Shown here: piece after piece, positions 47,711 to 57,985 of the stretch
How positions within the stretch are numbered: position 1 is the stretch's first letter
How the letters are laid out: the number at the start of each line of letters is the position of its first letter
Assembly: GCF_009792895.1 (NCBI RefSeq)
Contig: NZ_WSSC01000004.1
Span: forward strand, 62,001-126,000
Reading direction: 5' to 3'
Origin: Pigmentibacter ruber
Lineage (GTDB): Bacteria > Bdellovibrionota_B > Oligoflexia > Silvanigrellales > Silvanigrellaceae
DNA: 64,000 bases
Position numbers and translations under genes: made by a program
The notes under the pieces: model-generated
What the model was told of the DNA's origin: nothing
Databases searched by the model: none
The model's input: only the letters and a program-made list of their open reading frames with translations

Positions 47711-48832
47711 ATGCAGGCATCTTTATTATTAGAAGATGGCTCCTTTTTTCGTGGCCAAAGTATAGGGTTTCCAACAGAAACAACTGGTGAAATTGTTTTT
47801 AATACTGCTATGACAGGGTATGAGGAAGTCCTTTCAGACCCTTCATATTTAGGACAAATAGTTTTGTTTACTAGTAGTTATATAGGAAATACTGGCATTA
47901 ACTTTGAAGATTTAGAATCAAAACAAATGTATGCTGAGGCTCTCATTTGTAAAAATATACCAGCTTATGCAGATAACTATCGCTCTAAAAAATCCCTGCA
48001 TGAATTTTTATATCATCAAAAAAAATCTGCTATTTTTGATCTTGATACCAGATTATTAGTGCAAAAAATCCGTAACTCTGGCTGTCTTTACGGGATTATT
48101 TCAAATACTGATAATGATATTAATTCCTTAAAAGAGAAATTAATTCAGTCACAGAAAAAAATCTTAGCGAATACAGTTTCTATCTACAGTAAGACAGAAA
48201 ATACTATTAGCTTAAAAGCAAAAACAGGACAAAAAAAATATAAAGTAGCAGTTTTTGATTTTGGAATAAAACAAGGAATTCTTGATTGTTTATCTAACTT
48301 AGGATGCGATATTTCGCTGATCCAGTATCCTTATTCTATTGAAGCTTTAGATGCCATCCAACCGGATGGCATTTTTTTTAGCAATGGATCTGGAGATCCT
48401 AGTGTTTTAGCCGAAGAAACAAATATATTAAATGATATGCAAAATATATTCTCCAAATATCCTTGTTTTGGAATTTGTTTAGGACATCAACTTATTGGAC
48501 TTAGTTTTGGAGCTAAAATTAACAAACTAAATAGCGGTCATCACGCTATCAACCATCCAGTAAAATCATTTCTTACCCAACCTCATAAAGTCATGATAAC
48601 TTCACAAAATCATAATTTTGTTGTAGATATTGAAAACATAAAAAACGAATTTGAAGTCACTCATATACATTTAAATGATAATACTTTAGCAGGCATGAAG
48701 CATAAATATTTGCCTATTTATTCAGTTCAATTTCATCCTGAAGCAAATCCTGGACCAAGAGATGCTGAAGAAATATTTCATTACTTTATAGAATTGATGA
48801 ATACTTTTAAAAAAGAGAAAAATAATGCCTAA
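47711..48832 (+). CDS. carA: carbamoyl-phosphate synthase small (glutaminase) subunit
   Basis: 373 residues. N-terminal CPSase small domain (LLEDGSFFRGQSIGF, FNTAMTGYEEVLSDPSYLGQI) and a C-terminal class I glutaminase: SNGSGDPS, nucleophile in FGICLGHQLIG, and the His/Glu pair in QFHPEANPG. Supplies ammonia to CarB. GGAG lies 8 bases before the ATG. Its end overlaps the carB start by 8 bases, so the two are coupled. Confidence 0.97.
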   Translation: MQASLLLEDGSFFRGQSIGFPTETTGEIVFNTAMTGYEEVLSDPSYLGQIVLFTSSYIGNTGINFEDLESKQMYAEALICKNIPAYADNYRSKKSLHEFLYHQKKSAIFDLDTRLLVQKIRNSGCLYGIISNTDNDINSLKEKLIQSQKKILANTVSIYSKTENTISLKAKTGQKKYKVAVFDFGIKQGILDCLSNLGCDISLIQYPYSIEALDAIQPDGIFFSNGSGDPSVLAEETNILNDMQNIFSKYPCFGICLGHQLIGLSFGAKINKLNSGHHAINHPVKSFLTQPHKVMITSQNHNFVVDIENIKNEFEVTHIHLNDNTLAGMKHKYLPIYSVQFHPEANPGPRDAEEIFHYFIELMNTFKKEKNNA

Positions 48833-51800
48833 GAACTTAAATATAAAAAAAATATTAATTATTGGATCTGGACCTATTCAAATAGGTCAAGGTTGTGAAT
48901 TTGATTACTCTGGAACTCAGGCATGTCTTGCACTTAAAGCAGAGGGATATCAAATTGTTTTAATAAATTCGAATCCTGCAACAATAATGACTGATAAAGA
49001 AACAGCTGATAGCATCTACATTGAACCAATTACTTTTGAATATGTTACAAAAATAATTCAAGCTGAACTACCAGATGCAATTCTTCCTACAATGGGTGGA
49101 CAAGTTGCATTAAATTTATTTATGGAACTTTCTGAAAAAGGTATTTTATCAAAATATAATATTAAAAATATTGGAGTTGATCCGCATACTGTTTCCTTAG
49201 CAGAAGATAGAAAGCTATTTAAAAATTTAGTTTTAGAATTGGGTTATGATGTTGTAAAAGGGGATTTGGTTAAAAATAAAGAAGAAGCTTTAAAATTAGC
49301 AGAAAAATTAAATTATCCTTTAATTATTCGGGCATCATTTACTTTGGGAGGCACTGGGGGAGGAATTGCCTATAATCAAGAACAATTCGACCAATTAATA
49401 GAAGCAGCATTTTCAGCTAGTTCTAATCATGAAGTTTTAATTGAAGAATCAATTATTGGTTGGAAAGAATATGAATTAGAGGTCATGCGAGATTGCAATG
49501 GAAACTTTGCGGTTATCTGTGGAATTGAAAATATAAATCCTATGGGTGTACACACAGGTGATTCTATTACTATTGCTCCGTGTATGACTTTAACAGACAA
49601 AGAATATCAAATTTTAAGAGACTCAGCGAAAAATATATTTGAAAAAATTGGGATGAAAACAGGTGGAGCTAATATTCAATTCGCTATTCATCCTGATACT
49701 GGAAGAGTTGTTGTAATAGAAATGAATCCAAGAGTTTCACGTAGCTCTGCATTGGTTTCAAAAGCTACAGGTTATCCAATCGCAAGGATTTCAGCTAAAT
49801 TAGCGGTTGGGATTACTTTAGATGAAATAAAAAATGAAATAACAAAATCAACAAGTGCTGCATTTGAGCCTGCTATTGATTATGTTGTTGTAAAAATTCC
49901 TAGATGGGATTTTGAAAAATATAAAGACGCTGATCCAACTTTAGGTATTCAGATGAAATCCGTTGGAGAAGTTCTTGCTTTTGGGCGTTGCTTTAAAGAT
50001 TCTTTTCAAAAGGCATGGCGTTCATTGGAACAAAATATTGATGGCTGGCAAGCGACAAAATTATTATATTCTGAAAGCGAGATAAAAAACTTATTATCAA
50101 ATGCTACGCCTAGTTTGTTTAGCTATATTAAAAATGCTTTTTATTTAAAAATAACTGTAGAAGAAATTTATAACATAACTAAAATAAGCAAATGGTTTTT
50201 ATATGAATTAAAAGAATTATTTGACTGCGAGCAGGAAATAATTCATGCAAATTTACCTCTTGAATATTCAACGATTTTCAAAGCTAAGAAGTATGGTTTT
50301 AGTAATCAACAAATATCTGAGTTAAAAAAGTTAAATGTAAATGAAATTGAAAATAGCTTAATACAGTATAAAATAAAACCTACTTTTAAAATGGTTGATA
50401 CTTGTGCAGGAGAATTTGAAGCTCAAACACCCTATTACTTTAAAACATATGAATCTTTTGATGAAAATAAGATCTCAAAAAATAAAAAAATTGTTATTTT
50501 AGGAAGTGGGCCTAATCGAATTGGTCAAGGTGTAGAATTTGATTATTCTTGCGTTCATGCAGTAAAAGCAGTGCAAGAACTTGGTTATGAAGCCATATTG
50601 ATAAATTCCAATCCAGAGACAGTGAGTACTGATTTTTACATCTCTGATAAATTGTATATGGAACCCTTAACAAATGAAGATGTATTAGACATTTTATATG
50701 CAGAAAATCCTGCTGGAGTATTAATACAATTTGGAGGGCAAAGCCCATTAAAACTTGCAAAAAAAATAGAAGAAGCTGGATTTAAAATACTAGGGACATC
50801 TTTTAAATCTATTGAATTAGCAGAAGACAGAAAATTATTTGGTTCTATTCTAAAGAAAAATGGGATTGCTGCTCCAAAGTTTAACACAGCCTTAACAAAA
50901 GAAGATGCCCTAAAAATTGCAGAAGATATTAAATATCCTGTTTTAATTCGTCCTTCTTTTGTCCTAGGTGGCCGAGGAATGGCTATTGTTTATACAGAAA
51001 AAGAATTGATTGAATATTTTAATCAAGCCATCGATTTAGATCCCACAAAACCTGTTTTAATCGATAAATATCTTAATGGTGCAATTGAATTTGATATTGA
51101 TTTATTGTGTGATGGAAAAGATATTTTTATTCCAGAAATCATGGAACACATTGAAGAAGCTGGTATTCATTCAGGAGATAGCAGTTGCATTATACCACCT
51201 TTACATGTGAGTAGAGAATTAAGAGCTAAAATATTTGAAACTTCTAAAATTCTTGCACTAGAATTAGCAGTAATAGGTTTGATGAATATACAATTTGCTC
51301 TTTTTGCCGAAGAATTATATATTTTAGAAGTAAACCCAAGAAGCTCAAGATCAATCCCATTTCTTTCAAAAGCAACTGGAATTCCAATGGCTAAACTTGG
51401 GGCAAAAATTTGCTTAGGAATGGATTTAGCAACTTTAAAGTCAGATTTAAAAATCATTCTGAATGAAAAATACTCTTTAAAAGTTCCTGTTTTTCCTTTT
51501 CATAAATTCCCTTCCTTTACCCCAAAACTAGGCCCAGAGATGCGATCCATAGGCGAAATAATGGTTCAAGCAGATAGTTTAGGAGAATTATATACTAAAG
51601 GATTTATCGCTGCAGGATATAATTTAAATTTAAATGGGGGAATATTAAATTGCACAAAAGATATTTATTATAAAATTCTTGAGAACGAACTTCCTATAAC
51701 TTCAAAATTTTCTTCGAAAATAATCCATTTAAATGAAAATTTTGAAAAAAATAATGTAATAGAAATGATAAAAAGTAAAAAAATATCTGTAATTCTAATT

Positions 51801-51947
51801 TCGCTAAAAGATAGTGAAAATTTAGATTTAGAATTTATTCCCCAATTATTGAAAGTTGCAGTTCAATATAAAGTACCAATTGCTTCAACTACTCGTTCAA
51901 CTTATTCCGCTCTAAAAGCTTTATCATTTTTAAATGAGGGAAAGTAA
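48825..51947 (+). CDS. carB: carbamoyl-phosphate synthase large subunit
   Basis: 1040 residues, slightly shorter than the typical 1073. Two homologous ATP-grasp halves: IGSGPIQIGQGCEFDYSG with GGQVALNL at the N-terminus, and LGSGPNRIGQGVEFDYS with GGQSPLKLA from about residue 560. LIRPSFVLGGRGM lies in the second half. A C-terminal allosteric-type MGS domain (about 925-1040) is present but divergent. Makes carbamoyl phosphate for arginine and pyrimidines. Linked to argF, so arginine supply is at least one use. Confidence 0.97.
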   Translation: MPKNLNIKKILIIGSGPIQIGQGCEFDYSGTQACLALKAEGYQIVLINSNPATIMTDKETADSIYIEPITFEYVTKIIQAELPDAILPTMGGQVALNLFMELSEKGILSKYNIKNIGVDPHTVSLAEDRKLFKNLVLELGYDVVKGDLVKNKEEALKLAEKLNYPLIIRASFTLGGTGGGIAYNQEQFDQLIEAAFSASSNHEVLIEESIIGWKEYELEVMRDCNGNFAVICGIENINPMGVHTGDSITIAPCMTLTDKEYQILRDSAKNIFEKIGMKTGGANIQFAIHPDTGRVVVIEMNPRVSRSSALVSKATGYPIARISAKLAVGITLDEIKNEITKSTSAAFEPAIDYVVVKIPRWDFEKYKDADPTLGIQMKSVGEVLAFGRCFKDSFQKAWRSLEQNIDGWQATKLLYSESEIKNLLSNATPSLFSYIKNAFYLKITVEEIYNITKISKWFLYELKELFDCEQEIIHANLPLEYSTIFKAKKYGFSNQQISELKKLNVNEIENSLIQYKIKPTFKMVDTCAGEFEAQTPYYFKTYESFDENKISKNKKIVILGSGPNRIGQGVEFDYSCVHAVKAVQELGYEAILINSNPETVSTDFYISDKLYMEPLTNEDVLDILYAENPAGVLIQFGGQSPLKLAKKIEEAGFKILGTSFKSIELAEDRKLFGSILKKNGIAAPKFNTALTKEDALKIAEDIKYPVLIRPSFVLGGRGMAIVYTEKELIEYFNQAIDLDPTKPVLIDKYLNGAIEFDIDLLCDGKDIFIPEIMEHIEEAGIHSGDSSCIIPPLHVSRELRAKIFETSKILALELAVIGLMNIQFALFAEELYILEVNPRSSRSIPFLSKATGIPMAKLGAKICLGMDLATLKSDLKIILNEKYSLKVPVFPFHKFPSFTPKLGPEMRSIGEIMVQADSLGELYTKGFIAAGYNLNLNGGILNCTKDIYYKILENELPITSKFSSKIIHLNENFEKNNVIEMIKSKKISVILISLKDSENLDLEFIPQLLKVAVQYKVPIASTTRSTYSALKALSFLNEGK

Positions 51948-51948
51948 T

Positions 51949-52893
51949 ATGAATCTTAAAGGAAGATCTTTAAATAATTTATTTGATTTAAATATTGAAG
52001 AATTTAATTATATTTTAGAATTAGCACATCAGGTAAAAAATGAGAAAAAAAACAATATTTTCCCCAAAAGGTTACAAAATAAGAATATTGCATTGATCTT
52101 TGAAAAACCGAGCACTAGAACACGTTGCTCTTTTATTGTTGCTGCAAGTGATGAAGGCGCTCACGCTGTAGCGTTATCAAATACTGAAATACATTTGGGT
52201 GAAAAAGAAAGCATTGAGGATACAGCTAGAGTTCTTGGAAGAATATTTGATGGAATTATGTTCCGAGGATTTAAGCATAAAACTCTTGAAATGTTGATTC
52301 AACATGCAAACGTTCCTGTATGGAATGCTTTAACTGATTTACATCATCCAACTCAAGCACTTGCTGACATTATGACTTGTCAAGAATATCTTGGTAAATT
52401 AAATAGAAAAAAAATTGTTTATTTAGGTAATGGGGATAATAACGTAACTCATTCACTTATAATAGCTAGTTGTATGCTGGGAATGCATATAGTAATTTGT
52501 TGCCCAGATTCTTTCCAGCCAGATAAAGAAATTATTCAGCAAAGTATACAAATAGCTAAAAAAACGAATGGCACAATATCTGTATTAAGTAATCCTCTTG
52601 AAGCCGTAAAAAATGCTGACTGTATTTATACTGATGTTTGGATTTCAATGGGAGATGAAAACAAAGGAAATAATGAAGAAAAATGTAAACAACTTTTACC
52701 TTACCAAGTTAACAAAAAATTGATGTTGGCTACAAAAAACTCTGAATGTTTTGTTCTCCACTGTTTACCAGCATATAAAAATATGGAAATTTCTTGTGAT
52801 GTTTTTGAAGAAAACAACAAATTTATTTTTGATTTAGCAGAGAATAGAATGCATAGTATTAAAGCTATAATGCTAGCCACTTTAATTAACTAA
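51949..52893 (+). CDS. argF: ornithine carbamoyltransferase
   Basis: 314 residues from the ATG at 51949, which lies one base after the carB stop and has GAGGGAA upstream inside carB; an earlier ATG at 51934 is less likely. EKPSTRTRCSF (carbamoyl-phosphate loop), HHPTQALADIMT and the HCLPAYK motif with the catalytic Cys-His are all present. Converts ornithine and carbamoyl phosphate to citrulline. The carA-carB-argF order makes a compact arginine operon. Convergent with lepB; 24 bp separates the stops. Confidence 0.96.
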   Translation: MNLKGRSLNNLFDLNIEEFNYILELAHQVKNEKKNNIFPKRLQNKNIALIFEKPSTRTRCSFIVAASDEGAHAVALSNTEIHLGEKESIEDTARVLGRIFDGIMFRGFKHKTLEMLIQHANVPVWNALTDLHHPTQALADIMTCQEYLGKLNRKKIVYLGNGDNNVTHSLIIASCMLGMHIVICCPDSFQPDKEIIQQSIQIAKKTNGTISVLSNPLEAVKNADCIYTDVWISMGDENKGNNEEKCKQLLPYQVNKKLMLATKNSECFVLHCLPAYKNMEISCDVFEENNKFIFDLAENRMHSIKAIMLATLIN

Positions 52894-52917
52894 TTGTTGT
52901 TTCTTAATATTTAATTA

Positions 52918-53625
52918 TTAATTTTTTATTGGCATAAACCATCTATCATTTCTAAATCCAGGTATGATAGTTCCAGGCTTATCAAATGTAGAGTAAGCTA
53001 TGCTGAATGCTCTACCATATATTCTATCTTGATCCATAAATCCCCAAAACCTGCCATCTGCTGAGTTGTCTCGATTATCACCAATAACTAATAATTTTCC
53101 TGGAGGAACTACCCAAACCTGCGTTTCACTATCAGTAATACTATTCCATTTGCGTTTCAAAATAAAATGCGGTTCTTTACTGAAACCAGATTCAAGAAAT
53201 AAATTATAAGCCTCACCAGACTCACCTCCTCCAAGATTCTCCATTGCAGTTCTATCAGACTGTAATTCTTGTTTTGCAAGAACACCATTTATTGTTAAAA
53301 TACCATTTGTAAAGGTAACCTTATCACCAGGAATTCCCACTACTCTTTTAATTAAAGTCAAACTATTTTCTGATTCAGGTCCTTGAAAGACTACAATATC
53401 TCCTCTTTCTGGCTGAGCCCAACTATAAATACGGGTTTGCATAAAAGGCAGCATAATTCCATAAGATAATTTGTTTACGATAACATGATCACCAATTTTC
53501 AAAGTTGGTAATAGAGAACCTGTAGGAATGACATACCAATTTAAAAAGGTAGAACGGAATATGAAAATTACTGATATGATCGTAATAATTGATCGGAGTT
53601 CCTGAATTAGCTTAGCTTTGTTCAT
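52918..53625 (-). CDS. lepB: signal peptidase I
   Basis: 235 residues. One N-terminal membrane helix (about 10-30), then IPTGSLLPTLKIGDHVIVNK with the catalytic Ser. The usual Met after GS is Leu here. The Lys base is in LIKRVVGIPGDKV, and GDNRDNSADGRFWGF is the box E motif. Removes signal peptides on the outer face of the inner membrane. Divergent from the 685-residue gene at 53711. Confidence 0.95.
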   Translation of the reverse strand: MNKAKLIQELRSIITIISVIFIFRSTFLNWYVIPTGSLLPTLKIGDHVIVNKLSYGIMLPFMQTRIYSWAQPERGDIVVFQGPESENSLTLIKRVVGIPGDKVTFTNGILTINGVLAKQELQSDRTAMENLGGGESGEAYNLFLESGFSKEPHFILKRKWNSITDSETQVWVVPPGKLLVIGDNRDNSADGRFWGFMDQDRIYGRAFSIAYSTFDKPGTIIPGFRNDRWFMPIKN

Positions 53626-53641
53626 ATAATCTTAAACCTCA

Positions 53642-53669
53642 TTTACAAGAGTCAAACAGGGTATATCAT
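53642..53669 (+). promoter_or_regulatory. promoter candidate for the SpecificRecomb-family gene
   Basis: -35 TTTACA (53642-53647), 16-bp spacer, -10 TATCAT (53664-53669), about 42 bases before the TTG start at 53711. Lies in the 85-bp lepB divergent spacer. Confidence 0.45.
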
Positions 53670-53710
53670 ACACTGACACAATTGCGAGTATATGTAAAAG
53701 GAGTTGTATT

Positions 53711-55768
53711 TTGAAATTATTTAAACAAATAGCAAGCGGAATAGATAAATTTATACATGCTGGCAATTTAAAGTACGATTTAAACTCTATCCTTTCAAGT
53801 GCCAATCCTGATGTATCTTTGGAAGAAAGAATAATTTGGATTCAAAAGTTAATGTATTGGATCCGTTCAACTGAAAAAATTCCGCTTCAATTTGATTCAT
53901 CTATAGGACAAATTCACACTGCGCGAGTGAGCTTTATTTTACAATTATTAGATAGAAATGTTGAATGGAAAATAGCTGTTTCAAAAACTTTTAGATCTGT
54001 GATTCAAGAAACTAATTCATTACAACTGTTTTGTGATACAGGCTTACCTAAAGAAGTTGGTTTTTTGCAAGAAGCAACAGACAGATTTTTAAATAAAATA
54101 ATTCCCACACCACCAGATGATAAAGAATTATCAGAACTTTTTTTGAAAATATTTCCCCGGACTGAAGATGCAATTTGGGTAAAAAATTTAAGTAAAGAAA
54201 CAATAGTAAAAATTGTTGAATTATTTGAATATCAAACAAAAAATGAAAATCTTTGGGAAAAAATAAATTTTGAAATAACCGAAGCAATATGTATAATTGT
54301 TAGTCAAATTCAAGCAATTGGTCTATCTGATGGGGTTAGAAAAAGAACTAACTTAAAATCTATAAAAGAGTCACCTTTTTTACTTCTTAATGAATCTATT
54401 GATGAGTTTTTAAAGTATCACACAGACCAAAAAACAGAGACAATAATAAATTCTATATTGAAGTGTAATCAAAATATAAAATTATGTAGATATGCAATTC
54501 AAGAAGTTTTTCAGCATTTAGAAGATTATGGAATTAGCGTTACTTTAGTTTATCAATTAGAAAAGTTAACATTTCATTTAGATCGATTAGAGGTTTTATT
54601 GATTTTTCTTTATTCAAGAGAGAGTATTTATAATTCAAATATTATCCAAAATTTTATCTCAAAACTGATTAAAGAAAGCTTAGCAAAAAAAAGCTTAAAG
54701 GCACTAATTCAAACAAATTTAAATCAATTATCTAGAAAAATCGCTGAAAGAGCAGGAAAAACAGGTGAACATTATATTACAAGTAACAAAAAAGAATATT
54801 TTTATATGTTTAAATGTGCCGCTGGAGGTGGTATAGTTACAGCTTTTACAACATTTATTAAATTTTTTATCGTAACTACTAAATTACCACATTTTTTTGA
54901 AGGATTTTTTGCTTCAATAAATTATGCAGCAAGTTTTGTTTTCATTCAACTTTGTGGTTTTACACTCGCAACTAAACAACCTTCAATGACAGCTGCAGCA
55001 CTTGCTGGAAAATTGCATGATATAAAAGAAAGTTCTTCCTTAAATAACTTCATTGACGAAATTACAAAATTAACTCGTTCGCAGTTTTCAGCCATACTAG
55101 GTAACATCATTCTTGTTGTCCCAATATCACTATTGATTGATTTTTTGTACAAAAAAGTCACTGGGCATAGTGCAATAACTCCGGAGAAAGCATATTCCAC
55201 AATCCACTCATTTAGTATTTTTGGCCCAAGTCTTTTTTATGCAATATTTACAGGTTTTCTTTTATGGTTATCTAGTTTAGCTGCAGGATGGATTGAAAAT
55301 TGGGCGGTATATAGAAGACTTCCTGAAGCTATAGCAAAAAATAAACGTCTCATATTTTTACTTGGAACTGAAAAAAGTGAAAAACTTTCTAAATTTTTTG
55401 CAAATAATATCTCTGGATTTGGGGGAAATATTTCTTTAGGTTTTATGCTAGGTATGACTCCACAATTTGGTAATTTTTTTGGAATTCTTCTTGATATAAG
55501 ACATGTAACTTTAGCTTCAGGATCTTTCGCTTTTGCTTTATCGGCATTGGACTTTACAAATGTTAATAAATATGAGTTTATAAATGCATGTTTAGGAATT
55601 GTTATGATTGGTATTTTAAATGTGTCAGTCAGTTTTTATTTAGCTTTATCAGTTGCTATTAGAGCTAGAAAAGTTCAAAGTGTAGAAAGAAAACAAATAA
55701 GAGTAGCTATATTTAAAAGACTTATTTCTTCTCCACTTGAATTTTTATATCCATTTTCAAAAAAGTAA
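53711..55768 (+). CDS. membrane protein of the Gcr/SpecificRecomb family (annotated as recombinase, function unknown)
   Basis: 685 residues. The first 350 residues are soluble and helical; from about 365 come about six membrane segments with AGGGIVTAFTTFIKFF, QPSMTAAALAGKL, GWIENWAVYRRLPEAI and GFGGNISLGFMLG. This matches the family named after the gonococcal crossover recombinase gene (gcr), but no recombinase catalytic residues (Ser or Tyr domain) are apparent, so the recombinase label is doubtful. TTG start; AAGGAG is 7 bases upstream. Possibly 3'-coupled to the reductase that follows (17 bp gap). Confidence 0.8.
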   Translation: MKLFKQIASGIDKFIHAGNLKYDLNSILSSANPDVSLEERIIWIQKLMYWIRSTEKIPLQFDSSIGQIHTARVSFILQLLDRNVEWKIAVSKTFRSVIQETNSLQLFCDTGLPKEVGFLQEATDRFLNKIIPTPPDDKELSELFLKIFPRTEDAIWVKNLSKETIVKIVELFEYQTKNENLWEKINFEITEAICIIVSQIQAIGLSDGVRKRTNLKSIKESPFLLLNESIDEFLKYHTDQKTETIINSILKCNQNIKLCRYAIQEVFQHLEDYGISVTLVYQLEKLTFHLDRLEVLLIFLYSRESIYNSNIIQNFISKLIKESLAKKSLKALIQTNLNQLSRKIAERAGKTGEHYITSNKKEYFYMFKCAAGGGIVTAFTTFIKFFIVTTKLPHFFEGFFASINYAASFVFIQLCGFTLATKQPSMTAAALAGKLHDIKESSSLNNFIDEITKLTRSQFSAILGNIILVVPISLLIDFLYKKVTGHSAITPEKAYSTIHSFSIFGPSLFYAIFTGFLLWLSSLAAGWIENWAVYRRLPEAIAKNKRLIFLLGTEKSEKLSKFFANNISGFGGNISLGFMLGMTPQFGNFFGILLDIRHVTLASGSFAFALSALDFTNVNKYEFINACLGIVMIGILNVSVSFYLALSVAIRARKVQSVERKQIRVAIFKRLISSPLEFLYPFSKK

Positions 55769-55784
55769 CATTTTGGAGCAATTC

Positions 55785-56879
55785 ATGTCTAATCTTTTTG
55801 ATCCAATTAAAGTTGGTGATTTGACCTTAAGAAATAGAATAATTTTAGCACCATTAACAAGATGTAGAGCTAATTATGAAAGAGTACCTAATGAATTAAT
55901 GGCTGAATATTATTCGAAACGTAGTCAATTTGGCTTACTAATTACTGAAGCTACTTCTGTTGAATTACAAGGTGTAGGTTATCCCAGAACCCCAGGAATT
56001 TGGAATGATGAGCAAGTAAATGCTTGGAGTAAAATAACTGATGCAGTTCATAATAAAGGTGGAATAATATTTCTACAACTTTGGCATGTAGGAAGAATAT
56101 CAGATAGTGTCTATACAAATTCTTCACCTGTAGCCCCGAGCGCAGTTAAACCTAATGGCAGAATTTCATTAATTCGCCCTGAAAAATATTTTGATACACC
56201 AAGAGAATTAAAACAAACCGAAATTAAAGATATAGTGAAAGCATTTCATAAAGCTGCACAGAATGCAAAAAAAGCAGGTTTTGATGGCGTAGAAATACAT
56301 GGTGCAAATGGGTATCTACTAGATCAATTTCTCCAATCCTCTACAAATTTAAGAAATGATGAATATGGTGGAACATTATCCAAAAGATTAAAATTTCCTC
56401 TAGAAGTAACAGATGCTGTAATAGATGTTTGGGGTTCTGGACGAGTTGGCTACCATATCGCCCCACGTTGCGATGCTCATGATATGAAAGATGAAAATCC
56501 TTTAGAAACATTTAGCGCTTTATTATCTGAGCTTTCAAAAAGAAAAATTGCATTTATTTGTGCTAGAGAGCATCAAGCGCAAGATAGTATAGGCTCTAAA
56601 TTACGAAAACTTTTTGATGGAGTCTATATAGCAAATGAAGGTTTTACAAAAGAATCTGCTGAAAAGATTATTTTAGATGGGCACGCTGATGCAGTTGCAT
56701 TTGGAAAACTAAGTATTTCAAATCCTGATTTAGTAAAAAAGTTTGCAGAAAATTTACCATTAGAACTACCAAACCCAAAAACTTTCTATGGTGAAACTAA
56801 ATATTTATTTAATCAAGCGGAACCTATGCCTCCTCAAGGTTTTTATGAGAGCGATCATTTAGGTTACACTACATACTAA
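55785..56879 (+). CDS. nemA: old yellow enzyme-type alkene reductase
   Basis: 364 residues from the ATG at 55785 (GGAG upstream); the reading from 55737 overlaps the upstream gene. NLFDPIKVGDLTLRNRIILAPLTR is the flavin-binding start, IHGANGYLLDQFLQ carries the His/Asn substrate pair, and NDEYGG and HVGRISD complete the pattern of NemA/OYE. FMN-dependent reduction of activated C=C bonds or nitro compounds with NADPH. Confidence 0.93.
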   Translation: MSNLFDPIKVGDLTLRNRIILAPLTRCRANYERVPNELMAEYYSKRSQFGLLITEATSVELQGVGYPRTPGIWNDEQVNAWSKITDAVHNKGGIIFLQLWHVGRISDSVYTNSSPVAPSAVKPNGRISLIRPEKYFDTPRELKQTEIKDIVKAFHKAAQNAKKAGFDGVEIHGANGYLLDQFLQSSTNLRNDEYGGTLSKRLKFPLEVTDAVIDVWGSGRVGYHIAPRCDAHDMKDENPLETFSALLSELSKRKIAFICAREHQAQDSIGSKLRKLFDGVYIANEGFTKESAEKIILDGHADAVAFGKLSISNPDLVKKFAENLPLELPNPKTFYGETKYLFNQAEPMPPQGFYESDHLGYTTY

Positions 56880-56900
56880 AAACAAAATAAAGTTAATTAG

Positions 56901-57848
56901 TTACTTTTTGCTAAATATATTAGCTATATCCAATCCTGATGTTTCAACTTCCTTAACAAACTCATCATAATCTGTAGTGTTACTTTTTAGCGGAATGACT
57001 TCTTGCATATTATTTATGCTATTAGGATATTTTTTTATACAATCAGCAATCGCAGGAACTAATTTTGCTTTTAGTTCATCACTTAAACCTTTTCTTGCAT
57101 AAACAGGTTCATTAGGGATAGGTTTCGATAACCATAATACTTTTGTTTCTTTAGCAATATTAGGATAGATATTAATCACTTTACTTCTTGCATCATTTAT
57201 TTTTTCTGGTTTTCCTTCGTCCTTCTTTTTTCCATCTTTATTCGCTGCAGAAATAGCTGGAGGGTTATAGTATGCAGCCGTGGCATCCACTTGACCTTGC
57301 ATTAAAGCGATAATCGATGCATCCATGCTTCCAGTTGGAACTTCTTGTGCAAATTTTTTATTATTTTTTTTCATTAGAATTTTTGGGTATATATAACTAG
57401 AAGCAGAACTAGCATCGGAATATGCAAATTTTTTACCTTCAAGATCTTTCACATCTTTTATATTTGAACTTGATTTCACAAAAATTGCAGATTGATACGT
57501 AGTAGTCCCATAACGAATAACTTGCAATAAAGGCTCAGCTCCAAACTTATTTTTAGCAATTAAAAAACTAACTATATCACCAAATGCGAGATCAACTTTT
57601 TGCGCACCAATAGCTTCTACAACCGCTATGTAGCTATTTGGGACTTGGATATTAATAAAAATTTTTGATTTTTCTTCAATACATTTTGCAACAGGTTTGG
57701 CATTATCTAGAGCTTTAGTTGCGTGCCCAGAAGGAACAATAGCTATTTTAAAAGGATTATTTCTTGAACCTAGTTGATCTGCAGCAACTACACTATTTGA
57801 AATTAATGTAGAAAAAAAAATGCTTGTAAATATTTTTAATTTCATCAT
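56901..57848 (-). CDS. phnD: PhnD-like phosphate/phosphonate binding protein
   Basis: 315 residues from the ATG at 57848 (GAGG 5 bases upstream; ATGATG pair). Signal peptide ending SVVAA; mature part starts with FKIAIVPSGHATKALDNAKPVAKC, then AVVEAIGAQKVDLAFGDIVSF, SDASSASSYIYPKIL and QVDATAAYYNPPA. This is the PhnD periplasmic-binding pattern, which binds phosphonate, phosphite or other oxyanions. No permease or ATPase gene adjoins it, so it may use a transporter encoded elsewhere; it is next to metNIQ but has its own promoter. Convergent with nemA. Confidence 0.8.
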   Translation of the reverse strand: MMKLKIFTSIFFSTLISNSVVAADQLGSRNNPFKIAIVPSGHATKALDNAKPVAKCIEEKSKIFINIQVPNSYIAVVEAIGAQKVDLAFGDIVSFLIAKNKFGAEPLLQVIRYGTTTYQSAIFVKSSSNIKDVKDLEGKKFAYSDASSASSYIYPKILMKKNNKKFAQEVPTGSMDASIIALMQGQVDATAAYYNPPAISAANKDGKKKDEGKPEKINDARSKVINIYPNIAKETKVLWLSKPIPNEPVYARKGLSDELKAKLVPAIADCIKKYPNSINNMQEVIPLKSNTTDYDEFVKEVETSGLDIANIFSKK

Positions 57849-57882
57849 AAATACCTCAATTAAACAATTAATCACAAAGCAA

Positions 57883-57910
57883 ATATTATTTATTTCACTT
57901 TATTTGTCAA
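57883..57910 (-). promoter_or_regulatory. promoter candidate for the PhnD-like gene
   Basis: Minus strand: consensus -35 TTGACA (57905-57910), 16-bp spacer, -10 TAATAT (57883-57888). It lies between the metQ terminator and the phnD ATG, so phnD is likely transcribed separately. Confidence 0.6.
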
Positions 57911-57932
57911 AATTAAAGAAAATAAAATTAAA

Positions 57933-57967
57933 AAAGCCTTAAAATGAACTTTTCATTTTAAGGCTTT
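57933..57967 (-). terminator. intrinsic terminator of metN-metI-metQ
   Basis: Perfect 15-bp stem: AAAGCCTTAAAATGA at 57933-57947 against TCATTTTAAGGCTTT at 57953-57967, 5-base loop, followed on the minus strand by TTTTTT then AT-rich sequence. It starts 19 bases past the metQ stop. Strong GC core for this genome. Confidence 0.92.
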
Positions 57968-57985
57968 ACTCAAACAAAGTTTAGC

